6,741 nt of DNA from Candidatus Parcubacteria bacterium (GTDB lineage: Bacteria; Patescibacteriota; Patescibacteriia; JAACEG01). The stretch covers positions 1 through 6,741 of the forward strand of contig JAGLTA010000015.1 in NCBI GenBank assembly GCA_023135505.1. The letters are read 5' to 3'. Shown one piece after another: positions 1 through 6,262 of this stretch. Numbering within the stretch: the stretch's first letter is position 1; the number at the start of each line of letters is the position of its first letter. The position numbers and the translations under genes were made by a program. Below the pieces are notes generated by a model. It was not told the DNA's origin, did not search any database, and was given only the letters and a program-made list of their open reading frames with translations.

Positions 1-28
1 AAATTTTCCAAAAATTTTAACGCCTATA

Positions 29-133
29 TATTTGTAGTGACGGGTTTCAAACCCGTCTCTACGGAAGATTGTTTGAAAAATTTGCCTTAAAATCTGAAAA
101 TTTCGTAACGAAACTAATTACGCAGCAGGTCTA
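29..133 (+). repeat. Dispersed palindromic repeat, left copy
   Basis: This stretch matches the reverse complement of the last 127 bases of the window with roughly nine substitutions by eye, one single-base indel and one 23-base indel. It starts at TATTTGTAGTGACGGG and ends at GCAGCAGGTCTA. The outer end is a 29-bp palindrome (34-62); the inner part is AT-rich and ends in a well conserved block, GAAACTAATTAC plus CAGCAGGTCTA. There is no open reading frame and no transposase, so it looks like a REP or MITE-like non-autonomous element. This copy lacks the second small hairpin present in the right copy. The inner edge lies 12 bases before the gyrA -35 box. Confidence 0.85.
34..62. repeat. 29-bp palindrome within left repeat
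   Basis: GTAG.GACGGGTTT is followed by a central C48 and the complement AAACCCGTC.CTAC. Fourteen positions flank the centre on each side; all pair except T38/T58. As DNA it could form a cruciform, and as RNA a strong stem with a tight loop. Such short GC-rich palindromes in AT-rich intergenic DNA are typical of REP-type elements. No T-run follows on either strand, so it is not a good intrinsic terminator. Confidence 0.85.
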
Positions 134-145
134 ATCTTTAAAAAG

Positions 146-173
146 TTGCAAATAATGAAAAAAGTGCTATACT
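146..173 (+). promoter_or_regulatory. Promoter for gyrA
   Basis: TTGCAA (146-151) and TATACT (168-173) are separated by 16 bp. The -10 box is preceded by TGC, an extended -10 element. This fits a housekeeping sigma-70-type promoter. The predicted start of transcription is near 180, giving a leader of about 50 bases before the gyrA start codon. The box lies just inside the left repeat, so it belongs to unique sequence rather than to the repeat. Confidence 0.65.
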
Positions 174-178
174 TAAAT

Positions 179-207
179 AAAAATCACCTGTTAGTCAGGT
201 TGTTTTT
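179..207 (+). promoter_or_regulatory. Leader hairpin, terminator-shaped, upstream of gyrA
   Basis: The arms ACCTG (186-190) and CAGGT (196-200) enclose the loop TTAGT. The stem extends through one C/T mismatch and one T-G pair into AAAAA (179-183) against TTTTT (203-207). A stem followed by a T-run has the shape of an intrinsic terminator. It lies immediately after the predicted transcription start, so the gyrA mRNA would begin with it. It could be an attenuator, a 5' stabilising stem, or the terminator of a gene lying upstream outside the window. Confidence 0.5.
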
Positions 208-229
208 ATTTATAAAAATTTAATTAACT

Positions 230-2710
230 ATGAAAGATAAAAAAATAGAAAAACAGGCAAGCTATGATTTTAGCGGAAAAATCATTGAACAAAAAATTTC
301 AGGAGAGATGAAAGATTGTTATTTAGACTACGCGATGAGCGTGATTATCTCGCGCGCCCTGCCGGATGTCCGCGACGGATTAAAGCCGGTGCATCGCAGA
401 ATTCTTTACGCTATGTGGGATTTGGGATTAAAATCAACCGCGAAATTCAGAAAATCCGCCACAGTAGTCGGAGAAGTTCTGGGAAAATACCATCCGCACG
501 GAGATGTGGCTGTCTACGACAGCATGGTGAGAATGGCGCAAGATTTTTCAATGCGGTATCAATTAGTGAACGGACAGGGAAACTTCGGTTCAATGGACGG
601 AGACAGAGCCGCCGCTATGAGATACACCGAAGCAAAACTTGAAAAAATCTCTGAAAAAATGCTCACTGATATTGAGAAAGACACTGTGGATTTTATCCCG
701 AACTATGACGGAAGCCAGAAAGAGCCGAAGGTTTTGCCTGCACAGCTGCCGCAGCTTCTGTTGAACGGAACATTGGGAATCGCGGTCGGAATGGCAACAA
801 ATATCCCGCCGCATAATTTAACAGAAATTATTAACGCTGTTATTTATCTTATTGATAATCCCGAGGCCGCGATCAGCGATTTAATGAAATTTGTCAAAGG
901 TCCTGATTTCCCGACTGGCGGAATTATTTATAATACTAAAGACATAAAAGAAGCTTATACTACCGGGCGCGGAAAAGTGACGATGCGGTCAAAAACAGAA
1001 ATCGTGGAAACAAAAAAAGGCAGATTTCAAATAATCGTGAGCGAACTTCCGTATCAGGTAAACAAATCGCATTTAATAGAAAAAATCGCGGATTTGGTGA
1101 AAAATAAAAAAATAGACGGAATTAAAGATTTGCGCGACGAATCAAAAGGGCTTGGCGAAGTAAGGGTCGTGGTAGAACTTAAAAAAGACGCTTATCCTAA
1201 AAAAACCCTTAATCGGCTGTTTAAATTAACGCAGCTGCAGGACAATTTTAACTTTAATATGCTTGCTTTAATAGGCGGCATCCAGCCGAAAATATTAAAT
1301 CTAAAAAATTTTTTAGACGAATACATAAAGCATCGGCAGATAGTGATAAAAAGGAGATGCGAATTTGAATTAAAAAAAGCAGAAGACAGGGCGCATATTT
1401 TAGAAGGGCTGAAAATCGCTTTGGATAAAATTGACGCTGTTATTAAAGTAATTAAAGAGTCAAGAGACAAAAATATTGCAAGGATAAATTTGATGAAAAA
1501 ATTCAGATTAAGCGAAAAACAGGCAATCGCGATCTTAGAGATGAAACTGCAGAATTTAGCTAACTTGGAAAGATTAAGAATTGAAGATGAACTGAAAGAA
1601 AAGTTAAAATTGATTGAAAAATTAAAAAAAATTATTGGATCAGCGAAACTAATATTAAAAATCATAAAAGATGATTTAATGGAAATAAAAGAAAAATTCG
1701 GAGATGCCAGAAGAACAAAAATTATCGCGGGCGGAATAGATGAATTCGCTGCCGAGGATCTTATTCCTAATGAGCCGGCAATTGTCGTAATAACGCACGA
1801 CGGATATATTAAAAGATTAACACCGGATATTTTCAAAACTCAAGCGCGCGGCGGCAAAGGAATTAAAGGGATGGCAACCAAAGAAGAGGATATTATAAAG
1901 CATTTTTTTACAACCACAACACACGCGGATCTTCTATTTTTTACAACCCGCGGGCGTGTTTTCCAATTAAAAGCATACGATATTCCGCAGACAAGCCGCC
2001 AGTCAAAAGGACAAGCGATAGTTAATTTCTTGCAGTTAAGTCCAAATGAATTTGTTTCAGCTGTTCTGCCGATCAGCGAGCTTGAGGGATATAAATATTT
2101 AGTAATGCAGACTAAAAAAGGAATTATTAAAAAAGTAAAATTGGAAGATTTCGCGAATGTGCGGAGAAGCGGCTTGATCGCGATAAAATTGAGAAATGAA
2201 GATATTTTAAAATGGGTAAAGCCGTCGTCAGGCAATGACAATATTATGATTGCCACGAGCGCTGGGCAGTCAATTAAATTCAAAGAAAGCAACATCCGCG
2301 CTATGGGGCGCGGAGCGAGCGGCGTAAAAGGCATTCGGCTTAAAAATAGCGATTCTGTTGTTGGAATGGATGTTGTTGATAAAATAATCAAAGAGCAAGA
2401 TCTGCAAGCGCTTGTTTTGACAAAAAACGGTTTTGGCAAAAGGACAAGTTTGGCTGCTTACCGATTGCAGTCGCGAGGCGGAAGCGGAATTAAAACCGCA
2501 AAAATAACAGAAAAAACAGGAAATTTAATATCAATGAATATTGTTAATTCTAAAGCGCTGGATGAAGATATTATAATTATTTCCAGCGGCGGGCAGGTTA
2601 TCCGCTTACCGCTAAAATCCGTGAACTTGCTGGGCAGGTCTACGCAAGGCGTAAAAGTGATGAGGTTTAGAAACAAAGGAGACGAGATTGCTAATGTAGC
2701 TTTTGTGTAA
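230..2710 (+). CDS. gyrA: DNA gyrase subunit A
   Basis: GyrA is the DNA-breaking and DNA-wrapping subunit of the A2B2 gyrase, which introduces negative supercoils using ATP hydrolysed by GyrB. At 826 aa the protein is of normal, full length. The N-terminal core carries YLDYAMS (31-37), ALPDVRDGLKPVHRR (43-57), the quinolone-determining region around 77-116, and AAAMRYTEAKL with the catalytic Tyr132 next to Arg131. The tower and coiled-coil part follows to about residue 500. The C-terminal pinwheel domain has a GyrA-box, QARGGKG (538-544), which favours GyrA over ParC. Position 93 is Val where E. coli has Ser83; the neighbouring acidic residue (Asp97) is kept. There is no Shine-Dalgarno sequence before the ATG at 230. 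A later ATG at 308 has AGGAG only 2 bases upstream, too close, and would remove the N-terminal helix. No intein or frameshift is seen. CPR genomes often have one type IIA enzyme, so it may also decatenate (inference). Confidence 0.97.
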   Translation: MKDKKIEKQASYDFSGKIIEQKISGEMKDCYLDYAMSVIISRALPDVRDGLKPVHRRILYAMWDLGLKSTAKFRKSATVVGEVLGKYHPHGDVAVYDSMVRMAQDFSMRYQLVNGQGNFGSMDGDRAAAMRYTEAKLEKISEKMLTDIEKDTVDFIPNYDGSQKEPKVLPAQLPQLLLNGTLGIAVGMATNIPPHNLTEIINAVIYLIDNPEAAISDLMKFVKGPDFPTGGIIYNTKDIKEAYTTGRGKVTMRSKTEIVETKKGRFQIIVSELPYQVNKSHLIEKIADLVKNKKIDGIKDLRDESKGLGEVRVVVELKKDAYPKKTLNRLFKLTQLQDNFNFNMLALIGGIQPKILNLKNFLDEYIKHRQIVIKRRCEFELKKAEDRAHILEGLKIALDKIDAVIKVIKESRDKNIARINLMKKFRLSEKQAIAILEMKLQNLANLERLRIEDELKEKLKLIEKLKKIIGSAKLILKIIKDDLMEIKEKFGDARRTKIIAGGIDEFAAEDLIPNEPAIVVITHDGYIKRLTPDIFKTQARGGKGIKGMATKEEDIIKHFFTTTTHADLLFFTTRGRVFQLKAYDIPQTSRQSKGQAIVNFLQLSPNEFVSAVLPISELEGYKYLVMQTKKGIIKKVKLEDFANVRRSGLIAIKLRNEDILKWVKPSSGNDNIMIATSAGQSIKFKESNIRAMGRGASGVKGIRLKNSDSVVGMDVVDKIIKEQDLQALVLTKNGFGKRTSLAAYRLQSRGGSGIKTAKITEKTGNLISMNIVNSKALDEDIIIISSGGQVIRLPLKSVNLLGRSTQGVKVMRFRNKGDEIANVAFV

Positions 2711-2715
2711 AAATA

Positions 2716-2743
2716 TTGCAAAATTAATTTAAGTTATTATAAT
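2716..2743 (+). promoter_or_regulatory. Promoter for the Asp-box gene, probably leaderless
   Basis: TTGCAA (2716-2721) and a perfect TATAAT (2738-2743) are spaced by 16 bp, the same -35 sequence and spacing as the gyrA promoter. Transcription would start about 7 bases after the -10 box, at or within a base or two of the ATG at 2750. No ribosome binding site is present, so the message is predicted to be leaderless. The promoter starts 6 bases after the gyrA stop; no hairpin terminator lies between the two genes, so read-through from gyrA is also possible. Confidence 0.6.
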
Positions 2744-2749
2744 AAAATT

Positions 2750-4054
2750 ATGTGGAAAAAATCAATAAAATATCATGATAAATTTTTTAAAAAATTATTA
2801 TGGCTAAAATACCTTTTAGTTATGTGTACTATTTTGGCTATTATTTTTATTTTATTGTCAAATTCTTATAGAAATGGATCTGTAATGAAATTATCTAATA
2901 AAAATTTATTGGTGAATAAGTGTGAATTAATAAATAATGGACTCTCTAATCCAAAAATTAATGTATTAAAAATTTTCAAAGATGAACCCACAGCAATTTA
3001 TGCGGGGACTCAGGCAGGAATTTTTAAAAGCACAAATAACGGATTAAATTGGTCATTGATTAATGAGGGGCTTTCTATAGAAAATAGTTTGCCTTCCGTT
3101 TTTGAAATTAAAAAAGATCTATTTGGAAATTTATACATATTGGCTGGAAATATATTCTCTAAATATATTTTTAAATCTTCCGATGGAGGCGCAAGATGGG
3201 AAAATATTATTTCAAAAACTACAAATACTAAATTACATACCAACGGAGTTGAAACATTTTCTTTAACATCTAAAGGACAAATATTTGCCTTATCTCTTGA
3301 TATTATTACTACAGAAAATGAAGCGACTATTTATAACCTTTACCAATATGATTTTGATCAATGGAATTTTATTGATCTATTAGAGATAAACAAAGGTAGT
3401 TGGGTCGATGATATTGTTCAAATAAAAGATAATATTTATTTTGATTTAAGAAATATACTTGGAAGAGTTAATCTCGTAAATGAAGGTGAAGGCGAAATTT
3501 ATTCAAATTTATCATCACCATATAACAATCTTTCTTTTATGGCAGAATTAGGGCCTTCTGTTGAAGGCAAAAACGAATTAAGTTTACCAGATAATAATTT
3601 AATGAATAAATCACTATATTATAATGCCGAATATCCATCATTACTTTATTATGTCACTGGAATACCAAAAGAGGATGTAGGGCTTTATAATATGAAAAAT
3701 GAAATTATGGAAATTAACCGTGATTTCCTTACTTACTACTTAATAAAAATTGTTGGGAAGAATGGAACAAAAGAAGTATTAACAAAATGGGAAAATGCGA
3801 AAGAAATTCCATTAGAACTTTTTATATTGTCATATAAAAAAAATAATATCCTATTTGGTATAAGTTATGATCCCGATGAGCAGTTTAACTTAATGAAAAG
3901 CGTAAACGAGGGAGAAACATGGAAATATCTAAATCTTACAGAATTAGGAATTATTCATCCATCAACTATTTCCGTTAACCCAAACGATATAAGTAAAATT
4001 TATATAGGAACAACAGATAGCGGTGTATATCAATGTTTAATTAATAAATTCTAA
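2750..4054 (+). CDS. Membrane-anchored Asp-box (BNR-type) beta-propeller protein
   Basis: Specific function unknown. The 434-aa protein begins with a lysine-rich segment and one hydrophobic helix (about 18-37), probably an uncleaved signal anchor placing the rest outside the cell; Cys26 is buried in the helix and does not form a lipobox. The exported part has Asp-box motifs S-x-D/N-x-G-x-x-W: STNNGLNW (94-101), SSDGGARW (143-150, exact consensus) and SVNEGETW (384-391). IYAGTQAGIF (83-92) recurs as IYIGTTDSGVY (417-427), consistent with propeller closure between the ends. Residues about 160-380 show no clear box. Asp-boxes mark a fold (sialidases, Vps10/sortilin, PSII assembly factor YCF48) rather than an activity, and no sialidase active site is evident. 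The gene is visibly more AT-rich than its neighbours, with few GCG or CGC codons, suggesting acquisition or relaxed selection. The start is chosen because it keeps the whole membrane helix. Confidence 0.75.
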   Translation: MWKKSIKYHDKFFKKLLWLKYLLVMCTILAIIFILLSNSYRNGSVMKLSNKNLLVNKCELINNGLSNPKINVLKIFKDEPTAIYAGTQAGIFKSTNNGLNWSLINEGLSIENSLPSVFEIKKDLFGNLYILAGNIFSKYIFKSSDGGARWENIISKTTNTKLHTNGVETFSLTSKGQIFALSLDIITTENEATIYNLYQYDFDQWNFIDLLEINKGSWVDDIVQIKDNIYFDLRNILGRVNLVNEGEGEIYSNLSSPYNNLSFMAELGPSVEGKNELSLPDNNLMNKSLYYNAEYPSLLYYVTGIPKEDVGLYNMKNEIMEINRDFLTYYLIKIVGKNGTKEVLTKWENAKEIPLELFILSYKKNNILFGISYDPDEQFNLMKSVNEGETWKYLNLTELGIIHPSTISVNPNDISKIYIGTTDSGVYQCLINKF

Positions 4055-4086
4055 CGATTTTTAGAATATTATTTTATAATTAACAA

Positions 4087-4113
4087 TTGACTTATCGCGG
4101 TTAATGAGATAAT
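4087..4113 (+). promoter_or_regulatory. Promoter for rpmF-nusB-tRNA-Thr
   Basis: TTGACT (4087-4092) is followed 15 bp later by GATAAT (4108-4113), preceded by TGA as an extended -10. An alternative -10, TAATAT at 4110-4115, would give 17-bp spacing. Transcription would start near 4120, leaving a leader of about 30 AT-rich bases before the rpmF ATG. The preceding Asp-box gene has no clear terminator in 4055-4086. Confidence 0.6.
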
Positions 4114-4150
4114 ATACAAAACAATAAATCAACTTTAAAAAATAATTCTT

Positions 4151-4405
4151 ATGTCAGTACCAAAAAAACAGCAGACTAAATCCGCCAGCAGGCAGAGGCG
4201 GTCGCATAACGCCCTTAAAAAAATCAATCTCTCTTCCTGTCCGAAATGCAAAAAACCTGTTTTGCCCCATACCGCTTGCTTGAATTGCGGAACATATAAG
4301 GGCAGGCAAGTTTTGACAATAAAAGAAAAAGGCGCGAAAAAAGCCGAAGCTGAAAAAAGAAAAAAAGAGAAAGCCAAAAAAGAAAAAAATAAAGGGAAAA
4401 AATAA
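4151..4405 (+). CDS. rpmF: 50S ribosomal protein L32
   Basis: L32 (bL32) is a small zinc-ribbon protein of the large ribosomal subunit. The 84-aa product begins MSVPKKQQTK, like the family's usual VPKK/VPKR start, followed by the basic SRQRRSHNAL stretch (13-22). The zinc ribbon has four cysteines, C30-P-K-C33 and C43-L-N-C46, so this is the zinc-binding form. After the conserved GTYKGR (47-52) comes a tail of about 25 residues rich in Lys, Glu and Ala, longer than the roughly 57-aa E. coli protein and likely to contact rRNA. No Shine-Dalgarno sequence precedes the start. nusB follows after a single base, so the two are cotranscribed. Confidence 0.95.
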   Translation: MSVPKKQQTKSASRQRRSHNALKKINLSSCPKCKKPVLPHTACLNCGTYKGRQVLTIKEKGAKKAEAEKRKKEKAKKEKNKGKK

Positions 4406-4406
4406 T

Positions 4407-4853
4407 ATGTCTAACCGCCATTTTTGCAGAATTATCGCGATGCAAATATTATACCAATCGGATTTCAAATCCGCGTTCTCTTTGCGTTATCAAAAAATAA
4501 AAGATGATGCTGAAATTATTAAAAAAAAACTAGAAGCGAAAGTTAAAGATCAAACTTCTGGAAACAGCGATCATATCTTTATTAAAAGCCTGATAAGCGG
4601 CATAATTGATAACATAAAAAAAATAGACGAAATAATCGCGGAATACGCGCCTGAATGGCCGATTGAAAAAATTACAATCGTTGACAGAAATGTTTTGCGT
4701 TTAGGCGTTTATGAATTAAAATTTAACGATAATATTCCGGCAAAAGTCGCAATTAACGAAGCGATTGAACTGGCTAAAACTTTTGGCGGGGAAAAATCAG
4801 GCAAATTTGTGAACGGAGTATTGGGAAGCATTTATAAAGAAATATCGCGATAA
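4407..4853 (+). CDS. nusB: Transcription antitermination factor NusB
   Basis: NusB pairs with NusE (ribosomal protein S10) on boxA RNA to support antitermination and correct processing of rRNA transcripts. The 148-aa product is of normal length and all-helical in character. It starts with the RNA-binding N-terminus (SNRHFCRIIAMQILYQSDF, 2-20). It has the conserved C-terminal blocks EYAPEWPIEKITIVDRNVLR (79-98), LGVYELKF (99-106) and AINEAIELAKTFGGEKSGKF (115-134), followed by VNGVLG. A weak purine-rich AAAGGG ends 10 bases before the ATG, the nearest thing to a ribosome binding site among these genes. It lies between rpmF (1 base away) and a tRNA gene (5 bases away); the rnc gene sometimes seen near nusB is not here. 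Confidence 0.95.
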   Translation: MSNRHFCRIIAMQILYQSDFKSAFSLRYQKIKDDAEIIKKKLEAKVKDQTSGNSDHIFIKSLISGIIDNIKKIDEIIAEYAPEWPIEKITIVDRNVLRLGVYELKFNDNIPAKVAINEAIELAKTFGGEKSGKFVNGVLGSIYKEISR

Positions 4854-4858
4854 TTTCT

Positions 4859-4931
4859 GCCGTTGTAGCTCAGTTGGCAGAGCGCTTCCATGGTAAGGAA
4901 GAGGTCCGCGGTTCAAGCCCGCGCAACGGCT
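4859..4931 (+). tRNA. tRNA-Thr (anticodon GGT)
   Basis: The 73-base cloverleaf is complete. The acceptor GCCGTTG pairs fully with CAACGGC (4924-4930); the D stem GCTC/GAGC has the loop AGTTGGCA with the GG pair. The anticodon stem CTTCC/GGAAG carries the loop ATGGTAA, with T33 and anticodon GGT at 4892-4894, reading the ACC threonine codon. The variable loop is AGGTC, and the T arm CGCGG/CCGCG has loop TTCAAGC. The discriminator is T. CCA is not encoded (CAG follows), so a CCA-adding enzyme is needed. It begins 5 bases after nusB and is probably processed from that transcript. Confidence 0.97.
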
Positions 4932-4959
4932 CAGTTAAAATATTTTTAAAAAATTAACA

Positions 4960-4985
4960 GTAAAGCGCCAATGCTTTATTTTTTT
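4960..4985 (+). terminator. Intrinsic terminator after tRNA-Thr
   Basis: TAAAGC (4961-4966) pairs with GCTTTA (4973-4978) around the loop GCCAAT. A G-T pair extends the base of the stem, and a run of seven T (4979-4985) follows. It lies about 30 bases after the tRNA and would end the rpmF-nusB-tRNA transcript. The stem is AT-rich, so strength is moderate. Confidence 0.65.
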
Positions 4986-4986
4986 A

Positions 4987-4995
4987 TGCTATAAT
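4987..4995 (+). promoter_or_regulatory. Extended -10 promoter for the glycosyltransferase-vanZ pair
   Basis: TGC followed by a perfect TATAAT (4990-4995) makes an extended -10 element directly after the terminator T-run. No good -35 box exists at the right distance; the terminator stem occupies that place. Transcription would begin near 5002 and give a leader of about 110 bases holding the AT-rich dyad. Confidence 0.4.
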
Positions 4996-5009
4996 CAAAA
5001 TAATTTAAA

Positions 5010-5107
5010 ATGCAAAAGTCAAAAATCAAAATAACAATAAAAAATGCAAAATTTATAAAAATTTTAAATTAATTTTTTGATTTTTGCATTTTGATTTTTG
5101 ATTTTGT
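5010..5107. repeat. AT-rich imperfect inverted repeat in the leader
   Basis: The left part has repeated CAAAA/TCAAAA units with TGCAAAA at 5011-5017 and 5045-5051. The right part has the complementary GATTTTTG, GCATTTTG and GATTTTTG units (5079-5106). The best paired core is 14 bp: TCAAAAATCAAAAT (5019-5032) against ATTTTGATTTTTGA (5088-5101), with weaker pairing on both sides. It contains no gene. The regular low-complexity units with long dyad symmetry look like a dispersed intergenic element rather than random AT-rich DNA. It ends 6 bases before the glycosyltransferase ATG, so RNA folding could affect translation initiation. Confidence 0.6.
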
Positions 5108-5113
5108 AAATTT

Positions 5114-6262
5114 ATGCGTATCGCCTCAATAACCTGCGTCTTCCCTCCGTACAAGGGAGGAATCGGGAACGTTGCTTTATCTAATGCCGAAGAATTAAAA
5201 AAACGAGGCGCGGAGATTGTTGTTTTTACGCCGCGCGCTTTTCTGCTAGATAAAAAAATACCGACTTTAGTTCGCGTTAAAAAGCTGTTTCCTGTTTTAA
5301 AATACGGAAACGCCGCAATTCTTAGCCAGTTCGCTTGGCAGTTAAAAAATTTTGATATTATCCACCTGCACTACCCCTTTTTCGGAAGCGCTGAGATTGT
5401 CTGGCTGTTAAAAAAATTCAACAAAATTAAAGCTAAATTGATAATAACTTATCATATGGATGTCGTTGGAAGCGGATTATTAGGAAAATTTTTCCAGCTG
5501 CATTCTGAATTTTTAATGCAACGAATTTTAAACTCGGCTGATAAAATTATTGTCTCGTCTTTTGATTACGCCGAGCATTCAAATATTAAAAATATTTTCA
5601 AAAAATATTCCGATAAATTCGCTGAAGTTTCTTTTTCAGTTGACCTAAACCGCTTTCATCCGCGCCCGCTCACATCAAATCTGCTTAAAAAATACGAAAT
5701 AAAAGAAAGCGAAAAAATTATTCTTTTTGTCGGCGGATTAGATCAAGCTCATTATTTTAAGGGCGTAAATTTTTTAATCAAAGCGTTCTATAAGTTAACG
5801 CAAAAATTGGACAATATCCGCCTTATAATTGTCGGCGATGGCGATATGAAATTTGAATACGAGCAAGTGGCTTTTAATTTCGGATTAAGAGACGAGGTGA
5901 TTTTTGCAGGACAGGCGGACAATGATGATTTGGCGCGATTTTATAATTTAAGCGATATTTTTGTTCTGCCATCCATTGATAAATCAGAAGCGTTTGGGAT
6001 TGTTCTATTAGAAGCGATGGCAAGCGGAATTCCAGTGATCGCGTCTAATCTTCCCGGGGTAAGAAGCGTGGTTGAAAACGGAATAAACGGATTTTTAGCA
6101 AAGCCGAAAGATGCAGGAGATTTGGCTAAAAAAATGCATCGGGTCTTAAAAGACAAGGAACTTAAAAAAAATATGGGTGTTAACGGCAGAAAAATCGCTG
6201 AAAAAAAATACAGCCCTGAAATAATCGGGGATAAATTAAATAAAATATTCAAAAACTTATGA
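5114..6262 (+). CDS. GT4-family glycosyltransferase
   Basis: A retaining GT-B-fold glycosyltransferase of family 4 (Glycos_transf_1 type), which transfers a sugar from a nucleotide-sugar donor to an envelope glycan, lipid or similar acceptor. The 382-aa length is typical. The N-terminal acceptor domain opens with a beta strand and glycine loop FPPYKGGIG (10-18), then IHLHYPFFG (83-91) and TYHMDVVGSG (112-121). The C-terminal donor domain has ILFVGGL (203-209), IIVGDGD (238-244) and FAGQADNDDLARFYNLSD (264-281). The E-x7-E motif is EAFGIVLLE (Glu292 and Glu300), followed by AMASGIPVIAS and ENGINGFL. No membrane span is evident, so it is cytosolic or membrane-associated. Donor and acceptor cannot be read from sequence; a PimA-like mannosyl- or glucosyltransferase role is possible. 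No Shine-Dalgarno sequence precedes the ATG. Its TGA overlaps the next ATG as ATGA. Confidence 0.92.
   Translation: MRIASITCVFPPYKGGIGNVALSNAEELKKRGAEIVVFTPRAFLLDKKIPTLVRVKKLFPVLKYGNAAILSQFAWQLKNFDIIHLHYPFFGSAEIVWLLKKFNKIKAKLIITYHMDVVGSGLLGKFFQLHSEFLMQRILNSADKIIVSSFDYAEHSNIKNIFKKYSDKFAEVSFSVDLNRFHPRPLTSNLLKKYEIKESEKIILFVGGLDQAHYFKGVNFLIKAFYKLTQKLDNIRLIIVGDGDMKFEYEQVAFNFGLRDEVIFAGQADNDDLARFYNLSDIFVLPSIDKSEAFGIVLLEAMASGIPVIASNLPGVRSVVENGINGFLAKPKDAGDLAKKMHRVLKDKELKKNMGVNGRKIAEKKYSPEIIGDKLNKIFKNL

Noticed and set aside
1..28. AT-rich start of the window resembling the inner AT-rich part of the repeat
   Set aside because: The likeness to the AAATTTT...TTTTGAGGC part of the right repeat is short and low-complexity, so a third repeat fragment cannot be supported.
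300..310. Alternative gyrA start at ATG 308 with AGGAG just before it
   Set aside because: The spacing is only 2 bases, and the shorter protein would lose the N-terminal segment that aligns with the usual GyrA start.
316..642. Plus-strand frame of 108 codons inside gyrA in another frame
   Set aside because: It overlaps the most conserved part of GyrA and its product matches nothing I recognise.
1192..1836. Long minus-strand open frame opposite gyrA (214 codons), with others at 1840-2439 and 2458-2721
   Set aside because: They lie wholly opposite the well conserved gyrA frame, have low-complexity Ser/Phe/Ile-rich products and no recognisable domain; they are mirror-image frames caused by AT-rich codon bias.
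4182..4201. CCGCC...GGCGG dyad in rpmF
   Set aside because: It has five-base arms around a ten-base loop within the basic L32 segment; the codons fit the protein family and no repeat insertion is needed to explain it.
4135..4468. Several minus-strand open frames opposite rpmF and the start of nusB
   Set aside because: The products are Phe-rich strings made from the complement of the lysine-rich L32 tail; the + strand genes are unmistakable.
4459..4473. Palindrome CGGATTT-C-AAATCCG in nusB, similar in form to the terminal repeat palindrome
   Set aside because: It encodes ordinary NusB residues (around SDFKS), the bases differ from the repeat core, and none of the repeat's flanks are present; probably chance.
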